Assembly: GCF_000331105.1 (NCBI RefSeq)
Contig: NC_020054.1
Span: forward strand, 897,847-961,846
Length of the DNA: 64,000 bases
DNA from: Fibrella aestuarina BUZ 2
Lineage (GTDB): Bacteria > Bacteroidota > Bacteroidia > Cytophagales > Spirosomataceae
Direction: 5' to 3'
Shown: positions 25,288-35,455 of the stretch, in pieces
How positions within the stretch are numbered: position 1 is the stretch's first letter
How the letters are laid out: every line of letters begins with the position of its first letter
Made by a program: the position numbers and the translations under genes
The notes under the pieces: generated by a model
The model's database searches: none
What the model was told of the DNA's origin: nothing
The model's input: only the letters and a program-made list of their open reading frames with translations

Positions 25288-28200
25288 ATGGATGCTACAT
25301 TCGTACTTCAAAATAAGGGCAACAAGGCCGCCGTTACCGTTACGCTGCTGATTTCCTATTTCACTAAAGGGAAGGAAACCATTCAGGTCGACACACAGAC
25401 GTTCGACCTGACTTTGCACCCAAACAGCGACGGGAACATCAGGGTTGATTTCGGGGAGGCGGGCCTTTCCGAACGTGAAGTGATGGTGCGGGTGCAGCAT
25501 CCTGAAGGGGGGATCATCACACAGCAACAGTTTCGGCTTGGCGACATAGCGGGTAAACAGGAGCGAGTGGCGTTTGAACTCAACGAGGAGATAGACCCGG
25601 CTACACAACCCGAATTGCCTGCTGAGCCTGCCAGACCCGCCTTTGTTTATGGTCGGCTGCTCGATAAAGCAGGCATACAACGGCTGGAAGACGTGCAGCT
25701 CATTATCATGGTGCAGACCGAGGTCGACGGTCCGTTCGAACCGCTCACGTCGGTTCGAACGGAAGCGCAGGGCTACTTCGTGCTCGATTACCCGGCCGGA
25801 GTGTTCACCCAGGCGGCAGCGCAGGTAGGCCTTAACCTGAAGCACAACCCCATCCCCATCAAGCTCGACGAACAAACCCGGATCATAACCGACCCTGATG
25901 GCGACTCGACCGTAACGGAGCTGGTATTTCCACGCCGGGTCATACTAGTGGCCGAACTGGCTGAAACCCCGGCCCCTGACCCCGAAACCAACTGCGATTG
26001 CGGCTGCGAGGCGGGCCACTTTGAGCAGAAGCGGGTACTGGAAGAGTTTTCGTTTTACACGCTTGTACGTACTTCCGAACCTGCCATTAAAGGGTATGTC
26101 ATCGAAGAGGAAACCGAGCTCACGCTGGCCGACATTCTGCGGCACTTGCCCTTCACGGTTTTTGACCTTATTGAGCCGCTCCGGGCCTTTCCGTTTATCG
26201 CCCGCGACTCACCCTTCAAAACCACCTCGCTGCGTGCGCGCAGCCGGGCCGCCGCTACTACCGACGATTTCCTGAAAACCATCGAGACCATCCGCATTCA
26301 GAAAGGCGTGCTGACCGATTTTCTGAAAGATGAAAAAACCATTACCAAAGACAACATTGGCAAATTGTTTACCCGCAACGAAATCAGCTCGTTTCAGACC
26401 ATACTGACTGGCCCCCCGGCGGCGCCCCGACCCTTGGGCCGCGTTGAACTCGGTCCGGATACCAGCATCGATTGGGACGATGAACCCACTATCTATCAGG
26501 CTGTTGAAGTGGCACATGGGCATCTGTTGCATTTCAAGTCGGAGTGGATCGCCGACGGCTACTCGCTGGGTGACCTACTCTACAGCCTGCCCCTGGCTCC
26601 GGGCCAGAAAAAGCAACTCGTGGTATTCGACTGGGAACGGCGTGAGTCGGCAGCCAATAGCCAGAGCGTCGATGTGGAAGAAAGCCTGTCGAATTCGCTG
26701 ACCCGCGACCGCGACATCCTCGAAATCGCCAGAGGGAGCGTCTCTGAGAACCTGCGGGGTAGCTCGCGGGCCTCAACGGGCGGTGCGTCGGGTGCGGTTG
26801 GCGGGGTGCTGGGCGGGCTGGTCTTCGGCGTGTCGGGTGGCTACAGCACGGCGAGTTCGCGGGCCTCGCAGGACAGTTTCCGGCAAGTCTCGTCTTCCGA
26901 TCAGCAACGACTTAGTGACCGGCTCGTGCAGTCGGCCAATGCGGTGCGGAGTATGCGCTCGACGGTGATTCAGACGGTGGCGCAGGGAGAGCGGTTTGAA
27001 GTGTCGGCTGAGAGCGTGGCCAACTACAACCACTGTCATGCGCTCACTATTCAGTATTACGAAGTGCTACGGCATTTTAAAATCAGGCAGCGGTTTGCCG
27101 AGGCCCGCGAATGTTTGTTCGTACCATTGCTGATGAGTGCCTTCGACCTGAAAAAGACCCTCCGCTGGCGCGAAGCCCTCCGCACTGGTCTACTCGATCA
27201 GCGGCTCCGTACGGGTTTCGACGCGGGCGACCGGGTGGCGCACGAGTGGCAAGACAGCAATTTCCCGTCGGGTACGTATGCCTCTGAACCAATCCTGACG
27301 GCTGCGGGTGAGCTGAAAATGCGGTTAGCGCTGCAACGCCCGCTCGACGAAATCGTAGAGGTCGATGATACCGATCGGCCGCCCGTTTTTGCGGGTAGTG
27401 TCGGTTTCCCGCCCGTCTGGCACAAGAAAAAAGTGGGCCGGATTATCGTTGCTAATTGGAGTAAGCTGGAAAAAGTGATTGGTAACCCCGCCGAATTTTA
27501 CGAGAACTACCTCCAGAACGTACCCGACAAAGATGCCGTATTCCATCAGATGCTGGGCGAACGCCTGGCCCGGCAATTTGTTGACTCCCTGCTGTTTACG
27601 GTGCAGGATGAGGCCGGGGTAAGCATTGGCTCGGTGCCGGTCGACGCCTCGGTATCGTCGCGCTATACGCGCAATGGGCTATTGTCGGTCACGTTGCGGA
27701 TTACTGGACCAACGAACCTGCCCCGCGACCGATTTCACTACCTGCGTATCGGCATCGACTCCGCGAAAGACATACTGTCGGAAGGATCGTTTGCCACTGT
27801 GCAATCGGGGGCCATGCGCTACCGGACCCGGCATTTTACGTACGCCCTGTTTAACTACCCCCGCCTCAACGAAGACCTGACCGCCACGGATGGGGTTGCG
27901 CTGTACGCCGGTCCCACCGCCGACGAACTGAAAGACCCGCGCCGCGAAGACCTGGTGGTGGTAAACAAACTCATCGCGCACCTTAACGACAACCTGGAGT
28001 ACTACCACAAACAAATTTGGATGAATATGTCGGAGCAGCGACGGTTTATGCTGCTCGATGGCATCTTTCTGAACGGGAAAGGCGAAGGCCGCAGCGTGGC
28101 TTCGCTGGTGCAGAACGAACTCCTTACCATCGTGGGCAACAGTCTGGTGTTTCCGGTGGCCCCTGGCCTGAACCTGAACCCCGATTTTGGGATGAAAGAG

Positions 28201-30123
28201 TCGCTGACGGACTTCTACATGACCGCCGCCGCCGACCCCATCAGTGTGAGTGTACCCACGAAGGGCGTGTTTGCCGAAGCCGTGATGGGCAAATGTAATT
28301 CGTGCGAGAAGATCGACGAGAGCCGGTTCTGGCGGTGGGAAGAGTCGCCCATCCCCGATAGCCCAACAGCCATCAACCCCATCAGCACCGATACCCGTCG
28401 CGCCGACCCCGGCTCGTTGCAGGCACAGGCGCTACCAAACTCGCTGGTAAGCATCCAGAACGTCCCCAACGCCCCCGACCCTACCGGGCTGGCTGCCACG
28501 ATGGGCCTGTTGGGGCAGGCGGGTCTATTTAAAGACATTACGGGCCTGACGGGCAACCAGCAGAATGCGATGCAGACCCTTCAGACCACCATGGAAGCGG
28601 CCAAGGCAATAGCGCAGGAAGCGGCCAAACTCGACGTGCAAAAGACAATGGAACGTCGCCTCGACCGCACCATGAATGCCATCGATACCGACAAATCGCT
28701 GTCGCCCGAGCAGAAAGCTACCTTGAAAGAAAAAGCCCTGAACGCCTATATGGGTGGCGGGGCTACCGCCACGCCCAAACCCGAAGCAGCCAAGCCCACC
28801 CTGACCGACGTGGCCGTGCAGGCTGCTGGGCAGGGCAAAGCCGTGGAGGCTAAAAATTCGGATGCCAGCACAGGCAAAACCGAAGAAGTAAAAATTGGTA
28901 GCCAAGCAGATGGCCCCGCTGTTCAGAACGCCGAAGTGTGGGTAGACATCGATAAACTGAACCCTTCGCTCAAGCGGGCATTTTCGCCCGACGTACCCGA
29001 TACAACCGGCATCACTGACGTAGAAGGCGTTGTTTACGATGCACCCGAAGGCGCCGTCTACGAGTGGAGCCTGGGCACGGCAGCACGGGGTAAGATCGAA
29101 CACCCAGACCAACTGAAAACGCGCATTATGGCGGGCGAGCCGGGCATTACCACCCTCAGCCTCGACGTATTCGACAAGCAAAAGAAACTGCTCCGCCATA
29201 CCACCACTCACCTCGGCGTACCGCAGTTCTTTGTGGTCGCTGATTCGTTTCATCAGTATGCCAACAGCGAAACCGGCGGACGCACCATCGCCAGCGCCGA
29301 CACGTTCGATGCTACGCTGCGGCAACTCGGCTTGACTGCCGAGAAGAACCGTATTGTTGACAAATTGAAGCAGTATACCGAGTCGAGACTAATCCGAAAA
29401 ACGGCCTCCGGTGCGCTCGAAGGGCATAACATTCGGCTGCTGTGGCGCATTGGGGCCCTCAACGATCCCCTGCCGTCACACCTGATCAACCCGAACAACG
29501 TACCTGCCCCCACCGACAGCGACGGGTATGCGAACTACATCAGTATCAATGGCTATCCGCAGACGGGTAGTATGCTGTTCGGCCTGACTGCCGTCAACCC
29601 CACCTCGCCCACGACGCCGGTTGGTCCGAAAAATTACAACGAACTGATGCTGATTTTCACGGGTATGTTTGAGTTGCTGACAATACCCACCGCTACCCCC
29701 ACCGACCCCGTCAGTCAAGACATTCACGATAAGCTGACCAAACTGCTGCAAGCCTTCGCGGCCGCCCCGGCCAACCAGACCCTGAAAGACCTGGTGATCG
29801 ATGTGTTTGCGCGTTTCTACGCCGACGTGATGTGCCATGAGATCTACCACTCGCTCATTTATCACAAGGCCAACGCCCAGCTAGAGGTGATTGACGCCGG
29901 CTACGACACACAGGGACATACGCTGCCACCCACGAAAGACATTATGAATAAAGACCGAGATTTCCTGCAACGTACCGGCATTGACGTGACCGACATGGCG
30001 GCGTTCCCCGCCCCCGGTTCAATGACAATCCATCCCTTTGCCAACCATTCGGTGCTCAGCCCCGACAACGCCGCCCGCATCGATGTGTTCTTCCCGATTC
30101 CGCCAACGTACCCGTTCGCCTAA
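25288..30123 (+). CDS. Giant (1611-residue) protein of unknown function with C-terminal HEIYH motif
   Basis: I recognise no named family. There is no signal peptide. Residues 1-80 look like an immunoglobulin-like beta domain (MDATFVLQNKGNKAAVTVTL), and about 120-210 resemble a second one. A CDCGC cluster sits near 236. A phrase IADGYSLGDLLYSLPLAPGQ (about 415-435) precedes a Ser/Gly-rich stretch (about 490-530), followed by long helices. A CNSC pair (1003-1006) and RFWRWEESPIPDSP follow. Residues about 1100-1160 are coiled-coil-like. The C-terminus holds HEIYH (1517-1521) with another His five residues on, as in zinc metallopeptidases. It is monocistronic. Possibilities include a cytosolic or T9SS-independent secreted protease or toxin-like protein. 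Confidence 0.8.
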   Translation: MDATFVLQNKGNKAAVTVTLLISYFTKGKETIQVDTQTFDLTLHPNSDGNIRVDFGEAGLSEREVMVRVQHPEGGIITQQQFRLGDIAGKQERVAFELNEEIDPATQPELPAEPARPAFVYGRLLDKAGIQRLEDVQLIIMVQTEVDGPFEPLTSVRTEAQGYFVLDYPAGVFTQAAAQVGLNLKHNPIPIKLDEQTRIITDPDGDSTVTELVFPRRVILVAELAETPAPDPETNCDCGCEAGHFEQKRVLEEFSFYTLVRTSEPAIKGYVIEEETELTLADILRHLPFTVFDLIEPLRAFPFIARDSPFKTTSLRARSRAAATTDDFLKTIETIRIQKGVLTDFLKDEKTITKDNIGKLFTRNEISSFQTILTGPPAAPRPLGRVELGPDTSIDWDDEPTIYQAVEVAHGHLLHFKSEWIADGYSLGDLLYSLPLAPGQKKQLVVFDWERRESAANSQSVDVEESLSNSLTRDRDILEIARGSVSENLRGSSRASTGGASGAVGGVLGGLVFGVSGGYSTASSRASQDSFRQVSSSDQQRLSDRLVQSANAVRSMRSTVIQTVAQGERFEVSAESVANYNHCHALTIQYYEVLRHFKIRQRFAEARECLFVPLLMSAFDLKKTLRWREALRTGLLDQRLRTGFDAGDRVAHEWQDSNFPSGTYASEPILTAAGELKMRLALQRPLDEIVEVDDTDRPPVFAGSVGFPPVWHKKKVGRIIVANWSKLEKVIGNPAEFYENYLQNVPDKDAVFHQMLGERLARQFVDSLLFTVQDEAGVSIGSVPVDASVSSRYTRNGLLSVTLRITGPTNLPRDRFHYLRIGIDSAKDILSEGSFATVQSGAMRYRTRHFTYALFNYPRLNEDLTATDGVALYAGPTADELKDPRREDLVVVNKLIAHLNDNLEYYHKQIWMNMSEQRRFMLLDGIFLNGKGEGRSVASLVQNELLTIVGNSLVFPVAPGLNLNPDFGMKESLTDFYMTAAADPISVSVPTKGVFAEAVMGKCNSCEKIDESRFWRWEESPIPDSPTAINPISTDTRRADPGSLQAQALPNSLVSIQNVPNAPDPTGLAATMGLLGQAGLFKDITGLTGNQQNAMQTLQTTMEAAKAIAQEAAKLDVQKTMERRLDRTMNAIDTDKSLSPEQKATLKEKALNAYMGGGATATPKPEAAKPTLTDVAVQAAGQGKAVEAKNSDASTGKTEEVKIGSQADGPAVQNAEVWVDIDKLNPSLKRAFSPDVPDTTGITDVEGVVYDAPEGAVYEWSLGTAARGKIEHPDQLKTRIMAGEPGITTLSLDVFDKQKKLLRHTTTHLGVPQFFVVADSFHQYANSETGGRTIASADTFDATLRQLGLTAEKNRIVDKLKQYTESRLIRKTASGALEGHNIRLLWRIGALNDPLPSHLINPNNVPAPTDSDGYANYISINGYPQTGSMLFGLTAVNPTSPTTPVGPKNYNELMLIFTGMFELLTIPTATPTDPVSQDIHDKLTKLLQAFAAAPANQTLKDLVIDVFARFYADVMCHEIYHSLIYHKANAQLEVIDAGYDTQGHTLPPTKDIMNKDRDFLQRTGIDVTDMAAFPAPGSMTIHPFANHSVLSPDNAARIDVFFPIPPTYPFA

Positions 30124-30151
30124 ACGCAAAAGCTAACGAAGCGCGGCATTA

Positions 30152-31048
30152 TCAAAACTGGCACGCCTTTTCGTCCGATTCGACGTAATACGATTTGTAG
30201 TTTTTGGCTTTGCGGTTCATGCAGCCCTTCAGGTTCAACAGCTTGATGTTGCGGAAGTCGATCGGGTGGCTTTCGGCTTGTAAAGCAATGTAGCCTTCTT
30301 TCAGCGGCTTGCCGGCCCGTTGCCGCCAATAGTCGGCGTTGGCAACGCCCGATTGTTCGAAGTCATTGTCCTTGCTGATGAAGACCGCATCGGTAACGGG
30401 ATGTTCGTAGGCCAGCACCGTTTTGCCGTCGATGCGGTGTTCGATGAGCGAATCGCCCAGCACCAGTACTTCAACCGTTACCCATTGATCGCCATCGTAG
30501 GTTTTGGAGGTCGATTCAATGCAGTGGAGCGGGTTCACCTGCCCTTTCTGCTTCACCAACGTACCTGGCGAACACAAGTTGGCCGTGGGGCGGGGTTTGC
30601 CGTTGCTCAGGCCACCCAGCGTCTGTACCTCCAGCGATACAGGAAAATCCTGCTTCAGCCCCACGCTCTGCGCCGACTGCGAGTGGAACATCACGCCGCT
30701 GTTGCGCACGTTCCAGCTGGCGCCGCCCGGTGTCTGATTGCCCGTGAAGCGATAGTCGAACCGCAGTTTATAGTGCGAAAAGGGCTGTTTATAATACATA
30801 TGCCCAAACCGCCCGTCGAACCGTTCGTACTGATCGTAGGCAATCCGGATCATGTCGTTTTCGACGCGGAAGGTGTTACCGAAATTCTCGCCCAGCGGAT
30901 AGCCGGTGATTTTGATGTCCCAGTTGCTGAGGTCTTTGCCGTTGAAAAGCGATTGCCAGTCTTCGCGCTGGGCGTTTTGCTTGGCGAGGCGCTGGGCGGG
31001 CGTTTGGTAGGCGAGTAACGTCAGAAGAAGGTAAAGGAAAGGTTTCAT
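30152..31048 (-). CDS. DUF1080 (3-keto-disaccharide hydrolase-like) exported protein
   Basis: The protein has 298 residues from ATG 31048, with a signal peptide (about 1-18, MKPFLYLLLTLLAYQTPAQR). The DUF1080 lectin-like fold has WQSLFNGKDLSNWDIKITG, YKLRFDYRFTG, WNVRNSGVMFHS, DFPVSLEVQTLGG and EGYIALQAESHPIDFRNIKL. Members hydrolyse 3-keto-glucosides or act as lectin-like partners in sugar degradation. A cysteine-containing tail, CMNRKAKNYKSYYVESDEKA, follows the domain and is unusual. A second DUF1080 gene lies at 46.1 kb. It is convergent with the giant gene. Confidence 0.88.
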   Translation of the reverse strand: MKPFLYLLLTLLAYQTPAQRLAKQNAQREDWQSLFNGKDLSNWDIKITGYPLGENFGNTFRVENDMIRIAYDQYERFDGRFGHMYYKQPFSHYKLRFDYRFTGNQTPGGASWNVRNSGVMFHSQSAQSVGLKQDFPVSLEVQTLGGLSNGKPRPTANLCSPGTLVKQKGQVNPLHCIESTSKTYDGDQWVTVEVLVLGDSLIEHRIDGKTVLAYEHPVTDAVFISKDNDFEQSGVANADYWRQRAGKPLKEGYIALQAESHPIDFRNIKLLNLKGCMNRKAKNYKSYYVESDEKACQF

Positions 31049-31411
31049 ACCTGAGATGGTTTCGTCTAGCGTATCCCCAGCAACCAGTGCCGGTTGAGGA
31101 TACGGCAAGATAAGACAAAAACGTGGCCTCTATACCGGCCTGGCTTACTCGTGTATTGGCCCTAGGTGTGTTGCTCCCCGTTTGGGGCGGGCCAGGAGCA
31201 TCGGGAAACCGGCTGCCGTAAGTCGGGGCTGGTTTAGCCTCACCGTAAGGTTGACTGGGGCCTGCGGCCGTGGCTATTTCTTAGGGGTATTGTCGAATTA
31301 GAGCCTACTTTGACCAGCCAGGTAGTCGCGGGCCCAATGGCCCCAACTGAAACCGAAATGAGCCTATCGAGTTAGTCAGTTGCCGGGTGTGATGCCAGCC
31401 CGACAAATGAT
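31049..31411. other. Divergent intergenic region, no gene seen
   Basis: About 360 bases lie between the DUF1080 gene and pepF. No open frame or RNA gene is evident. A TACTTTG near 31308 and a cleaner -7 element at 31412 are the only recognisable signals. Confidence 0.4.
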
Positions 31412-31419
31412 TACTTTTG
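31412..31419 (+). promoter_or_regulatory. Bacteroidota -7 element just upstream of pepF
   Basis: TACTTTTG matches TAnnTTTG and ends six bases before ATG 31426, so the pepF message would have almost no leader. This supports ATG 31426 over the TTG at 31417. Confidence 0.55.
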
Positions 31420-31425
31420 TTTACT

Positions 31426-33183
31426 ATGCAGCCCGAACTGACCTTAGCCCGGCCCCCCCGGCACTTTCTGCCCGACTCTTACGAACTAACCGACTGGGCC
31501 CACGTACAACCCTTCTACGACGACCTCCTTCAGCGCCCCATTAACTCCGCCGACGACCTGCGCCGCTGGTTTGCCGACCGCAGCGAACTGGAATCGTATC
31601 TGTCGGAAAATTTCGCCTGGCGCTATATCCGCATGACCTGCGATACGGCCAGTGAGGCACTCGTTTCTCAGTTGAATTTCTTCATCGAGACCATTCAGCC
31701 GCCGATGAGCACGCTGGGCAATGAACTGGACCAGAAAGCGCTGGCCAGTCCCTACCTCGATCAGCTCGACGACGAAGCGCACGCCGTGATGGTACGGGGC
31801 ATGAAGCAGGCCAACGCCATCTTTCGGGAAGAAAACATTCCGCTCCAAACCGAGATGCAGACCGAAGAGCGCAAGTACAGCGCGCTCAACGGCGCCATGA
31901 CGGTTGTCATGGAGATCGATGGCATTCGGGAAGAAGTCACATTGCAGAAAGCGACTGATTTTCTGCAAAGCACGGATCGGAGCGTGCGCGAAAACGCCTG
32001 GTTTCTGATTCAGGAGCGGCGCTTCCGGGACCACGAAACCCTCGACGCACTCTATGATACCCTCGTTTCGCTGCGGCATCAGATTGCCCTGAACGCCGGG
32101 TTTGACAACTACCGCGACTACGCCTTTGCTGCCCTGGGCCGGTTTGACTATACCCCCGCCGATTGCTTCACCTTTCATCAGTCGGTAGCCGAGGCTGTGG
32201 TGCCGCTGTTGACCGAGCAGGCGGTCGAGCGCAAAGCCAAACTCCAACGCCTCGACCCCACGCTGGATGGGCTGCGGCCGTGGGATAGCAAGGTCGACCC
32301 CGACGGACACGCCCCGCTGGTGCCGTTTGCGACCGGCGCCGATCTGGTCGACAAAACCATCCGCTGTTTCGATCACCTCGACCCCAGCGGCGAGCTGGGC
32401 GGCTACCTGCGCGTGATGCGGCAAATGGGCCACCTCGATCTTGAATCGCGGAAGGGCAAAGCGCCGGGCGGCTATAATTACCCCCTCGAAGAAATCGGGG
32501 TACCGTTCATCTTCATGAATGCTACGTCCAGCCTGCGCGACCTCGTTACGATGGTGCACGAAGGGGGCCACGCTGTGCACTCGTTCCTGACCCGCGAACT
32601 GCCCCTGAAAGCCTTCCGTAACCCGCCGATGGAGGTGGCTGAGCTGGCCTCGATGGCGATGGAACTGATCTCGATGGATCACTGGGACGTGTTCTTTACT
32701 AATCCCGATGACCTGCGTCGCGCCCGCCTGCAACACCTGGAATCCATTGTGGAAACGCTGCCCTGGGTCGCCACCATCGACAAATTCCAGCATTGGGTTT
32801 ATGAACATCCCGCCCACACCCACGCCGAACGCCGCGCGGCCTGGGTACGTATCTTCGACGAGTTTGCCGATGCCCAAACCGACTGGAGCGGGCTGGAGCA
32901 CTACAAAGAATACATCTGGCAGAAGCAGTTGCATCTCTACGAAGTGCCGTTCTACTACATCGAGTACGGCATTGCGCAGCTGGGGGCCATTGGGGTCTGG
33001 CGCAACTACCGGCGCGATGCGCAGACGGGTTTACGGGGCTACAAAGATGCCCTCAAGCTGGGGTATCAGGCGCCGATCGGCGCTATCTACGCGGCCGCCA
33101 ACGTCCCGTTCGACTTTTCGAAAGAGCACATCGGTGAGCTGATGGCCTTTTTGCAGGAAGAGATTGCGCGGTTGAAGGGTTAG
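31426..33183 (+). CDS. pepF: M3-family oligoendopeptidase F
   Basis: The 585-residue cytosolic zinc peptidase has the M3 active site MVHEGGHAVHSFLTRELP (HEGGH at 378-382) and a downstream glutamate ligand in VAELASMAMELIS. Further family landmarks are the helical N-terminal half, LNGAMTVVMEIDGIREEVTL, LHLYEVPFYYIEYGIAQLGA and the final FSKEHIGELMAFLQEEIARL. It cleaves short peptides. Length is normal and the gene looks intact. Its last 84 coding bases recur almost unchanged at 36442-36525, beyond an A+T-rich insert, which marks this 3' end as a probable integration target. Confidence 0.93.
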   Translation: MQPELTLARPPRHFLPDSYELTDWAHVQPFYDDLLQRPINSADDLRRWFADRSELESYLSENFAWRYIRMTCDTASEALVSQLNFFIETIQPPMSTLGNELDQKALASPYLDQLDDEAHAVMVRGMKQANAIFREENIPLQTEMQTEERKYSALNGAMTVVMEIDGIREEVTLQKATDFLQSTDRSVRENAWFLIQERRFRDHETLDALYDTLVSLRHQIALNAGFDNYRDYAFAALGRFDYTPADCFTFHQSVAEAVVPLLTEQAVERKAKLQRLDPTLDGLRPWDSKVDPDGHAPLVPFATGADLVDKTIRCFDHLDPSGELGGYLRVMRQMGHLDLESRKGKAPGGYNYPLEEIGVPFIFMNATSSLRDLVTMVHEGGHAVHSFLTRELPLKAFRNPPMEVAELASMAMELISMDHWDVFFTNPDDLRRARLQHLESIVETLPWVATIDKFQHWVYEHPAHTHAERRAAWVRIFDEFADAQTDWSGLEHYKEYIWQKQLHLYEVPFYYIEYGIAQLGAIGVWRNYRRDAQTGLRGYKDALKLGYQAPIGAIYAAANVPFDFSKEHIGELMAFLQEEIARLKG

Positions 33184-33326
33184 TGAAGATGAACTTGGTA
33201 CATAGTATGGGGGTAAGTAATGTATTATGTAATCGAATGACGTGGTGTAATTGAGAAATTTATTAATTAAATTATGTTTATTGATTCAGAAACTTTGCAT
33301 AAGTAATTGCCGTACGCTCAATAGTT

Positions 33327-33375
33327 ACACCAAAAAGGCCCTAAGAAGTATTGACTTCTTAGGGCCTTTTGGTGT
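33327..33375 (+). terminator. Strong hairpin after pepF / start of insert
   Basis: Arms 33327-33349 and 33354-33375 pair with one bulged base around a four-base loop. The GGCCCTAAGAAGT/ACTTCTTAGGGCC core is flanked by A- and T-rich stretches, typical of an intrinsic terminator working in both directions. Confidence 0.75.
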
Positions 33376-33408
33376 ATTTACCTACCATTTATTAACACAT
33401 CTACACAT

Positions 33409-34866
33409 ATGAGTAAGGCAATTGGTTCAATGAAGCTACTTATCCTCGCTATCCTATTAATTGCATTTGGTTGTCAACCAAACGAAATTGATTCGGTAAG
33501 CGAGTCTGACGTGGGTACGCTAACTATAACCTCAGCCAAAAAATGGTTCGATGCTAATTACGTCGAATCAGGCCTGACAATCAATGGTCGGCAGGCCGGC
33601 GTTGGCAACACCCGTAAAGAACTCAAAAAACAAACGCGGTGGAACGACGCCTACACCGTACCAACGGCGATGGGCGATGCCGTAGTGGTGCCATTGACAT
33701 GGGAGCAAAACTTGCTACCTCGTTTTCGGAAGGGAGGAGGTAGTACCGGAACGTTGTCAAAAGAAGACAGTCGACTGGGCCTCGATCACCTCAGCTATGC
33801 GATGATCTACAAAGACAAAAAGAAGAAGGAGACACTTGAACTGGTCACGGCAGTGCCGGATGCTGAATGGGCCAACAAGCCGACTACCGCTTTTTCAGGC
33901 ATTACCTTCGTCGAAGACTGGAAAGGGAATTTCCTACGAGGCTACGAATACAAAGCGGGCAAAGTGGTGGGTGAGATCAGCCCGACAAGCAACGGCAAAA
34001 AGAACGGACGGCTTTGTTTCTCGCAAGTTGAACTTATTGTTGTTCAACGGGTCTGCACCAAGCAAAATGGCGTACTGACTGACTGTTACATCACTACCCA
34101 TTCGGATGGTTATGAAACCGTCGCTACTGACTGCGGCGGCTCTACGGAATATACAGGACCAACGACAGTCAATGAAACGCCCACCACTATTGAATACCTC
34201 ACGCCGATATTAAAAGTAGTTTCGATAAATGTTAAAACTCTTGCAAGCAATGTGGTCAAGATTATTATTGACCGATTGAATGATCCTTGTAAAAAAGAAG
34301 TATTAAATGAAATCATTGGTAATGCCGGGTGTTCAGATGATAAACTTGGAGCCGTCATCAATAAAATAATAAGTGACTTAAACGGAGGGTCAATTAATAA
34401 TAGCATGCTCGAAATAACGGTTGGCGAAAAAGATTTAGGAGGAACAAGAGTGGGACAATACGAACCGACTTCCGGCATTAGTGGAACACTCTGGTTAAGT
34501 ACCCCAAACCTTGCTGAGGCCGGTCGTGAGTATATTGCTGCTGTACTGATACACGAGTTCGTGCACGCTTACATGTCAACTTTTCTGATTAATGGGCAGA
34601 TTGATGACATTAGCAGTCCGAAAGTTCAGCATGAAACGATGGTCAAATACGTTAGTGCTATGACAGATTACCTGGAAGCACGATACAATGTTCCGCTCAG
34701 TGCCGCAAGGGCAATCGTTTGGAGCGGTTTACAAGGTTCAAAATATTGGACAGGAGAAAATGGACAAAATCCCCTATTTACGGAAGATCAAAAAAGAGAA
34801 ATCCTTACCATCAGTGAGGCTTGGAGAACCGGCAAGGCAGGTCGATACAAATGTCCTAGAGAATAA
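33409..34866 (+). CDS. Lipoprotein with HEFVH metallopeptidase-like motif
   Basis: The 485-residue protein has a lipoprotein signal (MKLLILAILLIAFGC from a second ATG at 33430; either start is possible). The N-terminal 200 residues include WFDANYVESGL and YEYKAGKVVGEISPT, a pattern I cannot name. The C-terminal third has AAVLIHEFVHAYMSTFLI (HExxH near residue 382), as in zinc metallopeptidases of the SprT-like or gluzincin type, but no clear third ligand. It is codon- and base-composition-shifted relative to its flanks. It is the first cargo gene of the insert and its end overlaps the next gene. Confidence 0.7.
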   Translation: MSKAIGSMKLLILAILLIAFGCQPNEIDSVSESDVGTLTITSAKKWFDANYVESGLTINGRQAGVGNTRKELKKQTRWNDAYTVPTAMGDAVVVPLTWEQNLLPRFRKGGGSTGTLSKEDSRLGLDHLSYAMIYKDKKKKETLELVTAVPDAEWANKPTTAFSGITFVEDWKGNFLRGYEYKAGKVVGEISPTSNGKKNGRLCFSQVELIVVQRVCTKQNGVLTDCYITTHSDGYETVATDCGGSTEYTGPTTVNETPTTIEYLTPILKVVSINVKTLASNVVKIIIDRLNDPCKKEVLNEIIGNAGCSDDKLGAVINKIISDLNGGSINNSMLEITVGEKDLGGTRVGQYEPTSGISGTLWLSTPNLAEAGREYIAAVLIHEFVHAYMSTFLINGQIDDISSPKVQHETMVKYVSAMTDYLEARYNVPLSAARAIVWSGLQGSKYWTGENGQNPLFTEDQKREILTISEAWRTGKAGRYKCPRE

Positions 34867-35455
34867 ATTTTTTTATCTGTTCATACTTATATTTTTTCTC
34901 CAGACGACAGCTTATTGCCAGCAAGTCAATGTGGAAAAAAAACATAAGATAGACAGCATCACACAGCTATCCTTCTCGGCTATTCACCCTCGTGGAATTA
35001 CAAAAATGACAATGCCACCAAGTGAGTTTATGATTGAAGGCTTTATAGACGCCCGTGAGCACGTATCCCAAGACTTTCCGGATTGTTTTTTTGGCGTTGA
35101 TTGGGTGAGTTTTCGACTAACGGCACCTAACAAAGTTGACAGTATCCGAATAACGGGCGATTATTTACCAGAGTACCTGACTGATTTTTTCGAGTCTCGT
35201 GTATTAGCAAGCCAACCCTATTGGCGGTATGTTGATCATACCAACAGAGGCCCAATCACTATACGAATGCCTGTTTTTATACTGAACGAAACCGAGAAGT
35301 GCGTCGATGGTGCCCCGAAAGAATTACTGGCTTTACGGGCGGCAGTTATCCGTTTATATAAAAAGGCATCGCTGCGTATACCTAATTTGGAGGCTGTTCA
35401 GGAAAGCAAAAACGTTGTCATGCTTGGGCAGCTTTGTCTTTGCCCTATCTATTAA
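34760..35455 (+). CDS. Exported hypothetical protein, paralog 1 in the insert
   Basis: The protein has 231 residues from ATG 34760, preceded at close range by CAGGAG, one of the few good Shine-Dalgarno sites here. It overlaps the upstream gene by 107 bases in another frame. After a 34-residue charged N-terminus comes a hydrophobic export segment (FFYLFILIFFLQTTAYC). The mature part, FGVDWVSFRLTAPNKVDS, YLPEYLTDFFESRVLASQPY and ITIRMPVFIL, is shared with the next gene at about half identity. No family is recognised. The unusually long pre-signal stretch suggests that the start was acquired by fusion or overlap. Confidence 0.65.
   Translation: MDKIPYLRKIKKEKSLPSVRLGEPARQVDTNVLENKFFYLFILIFFLQTTAYCQQVNVEKKHKIDSITQLSFSAIHPRGITKMTMPPSEFMIEGFIDAREHVSQDFPDCFFGVDWVSFRLTAPNKVDSIRITGDYLPEYLTDFFESRVLASQPYWRYVDHTNRGPITIRMPVFILNETEKCVDGAPKELLALRAAVIRLYKKASLRIPNLEAVQESKNVVMLGQLCLCPIY

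Noticed and set aside
31486..32934. Long open frame (482 codons) on the minus strand opposite pepF
   Set aside because: It mirrors the pepF gene, which has clear M3 motifs; GC-rich antisense frames of this length are common here and the translation shows no domain.
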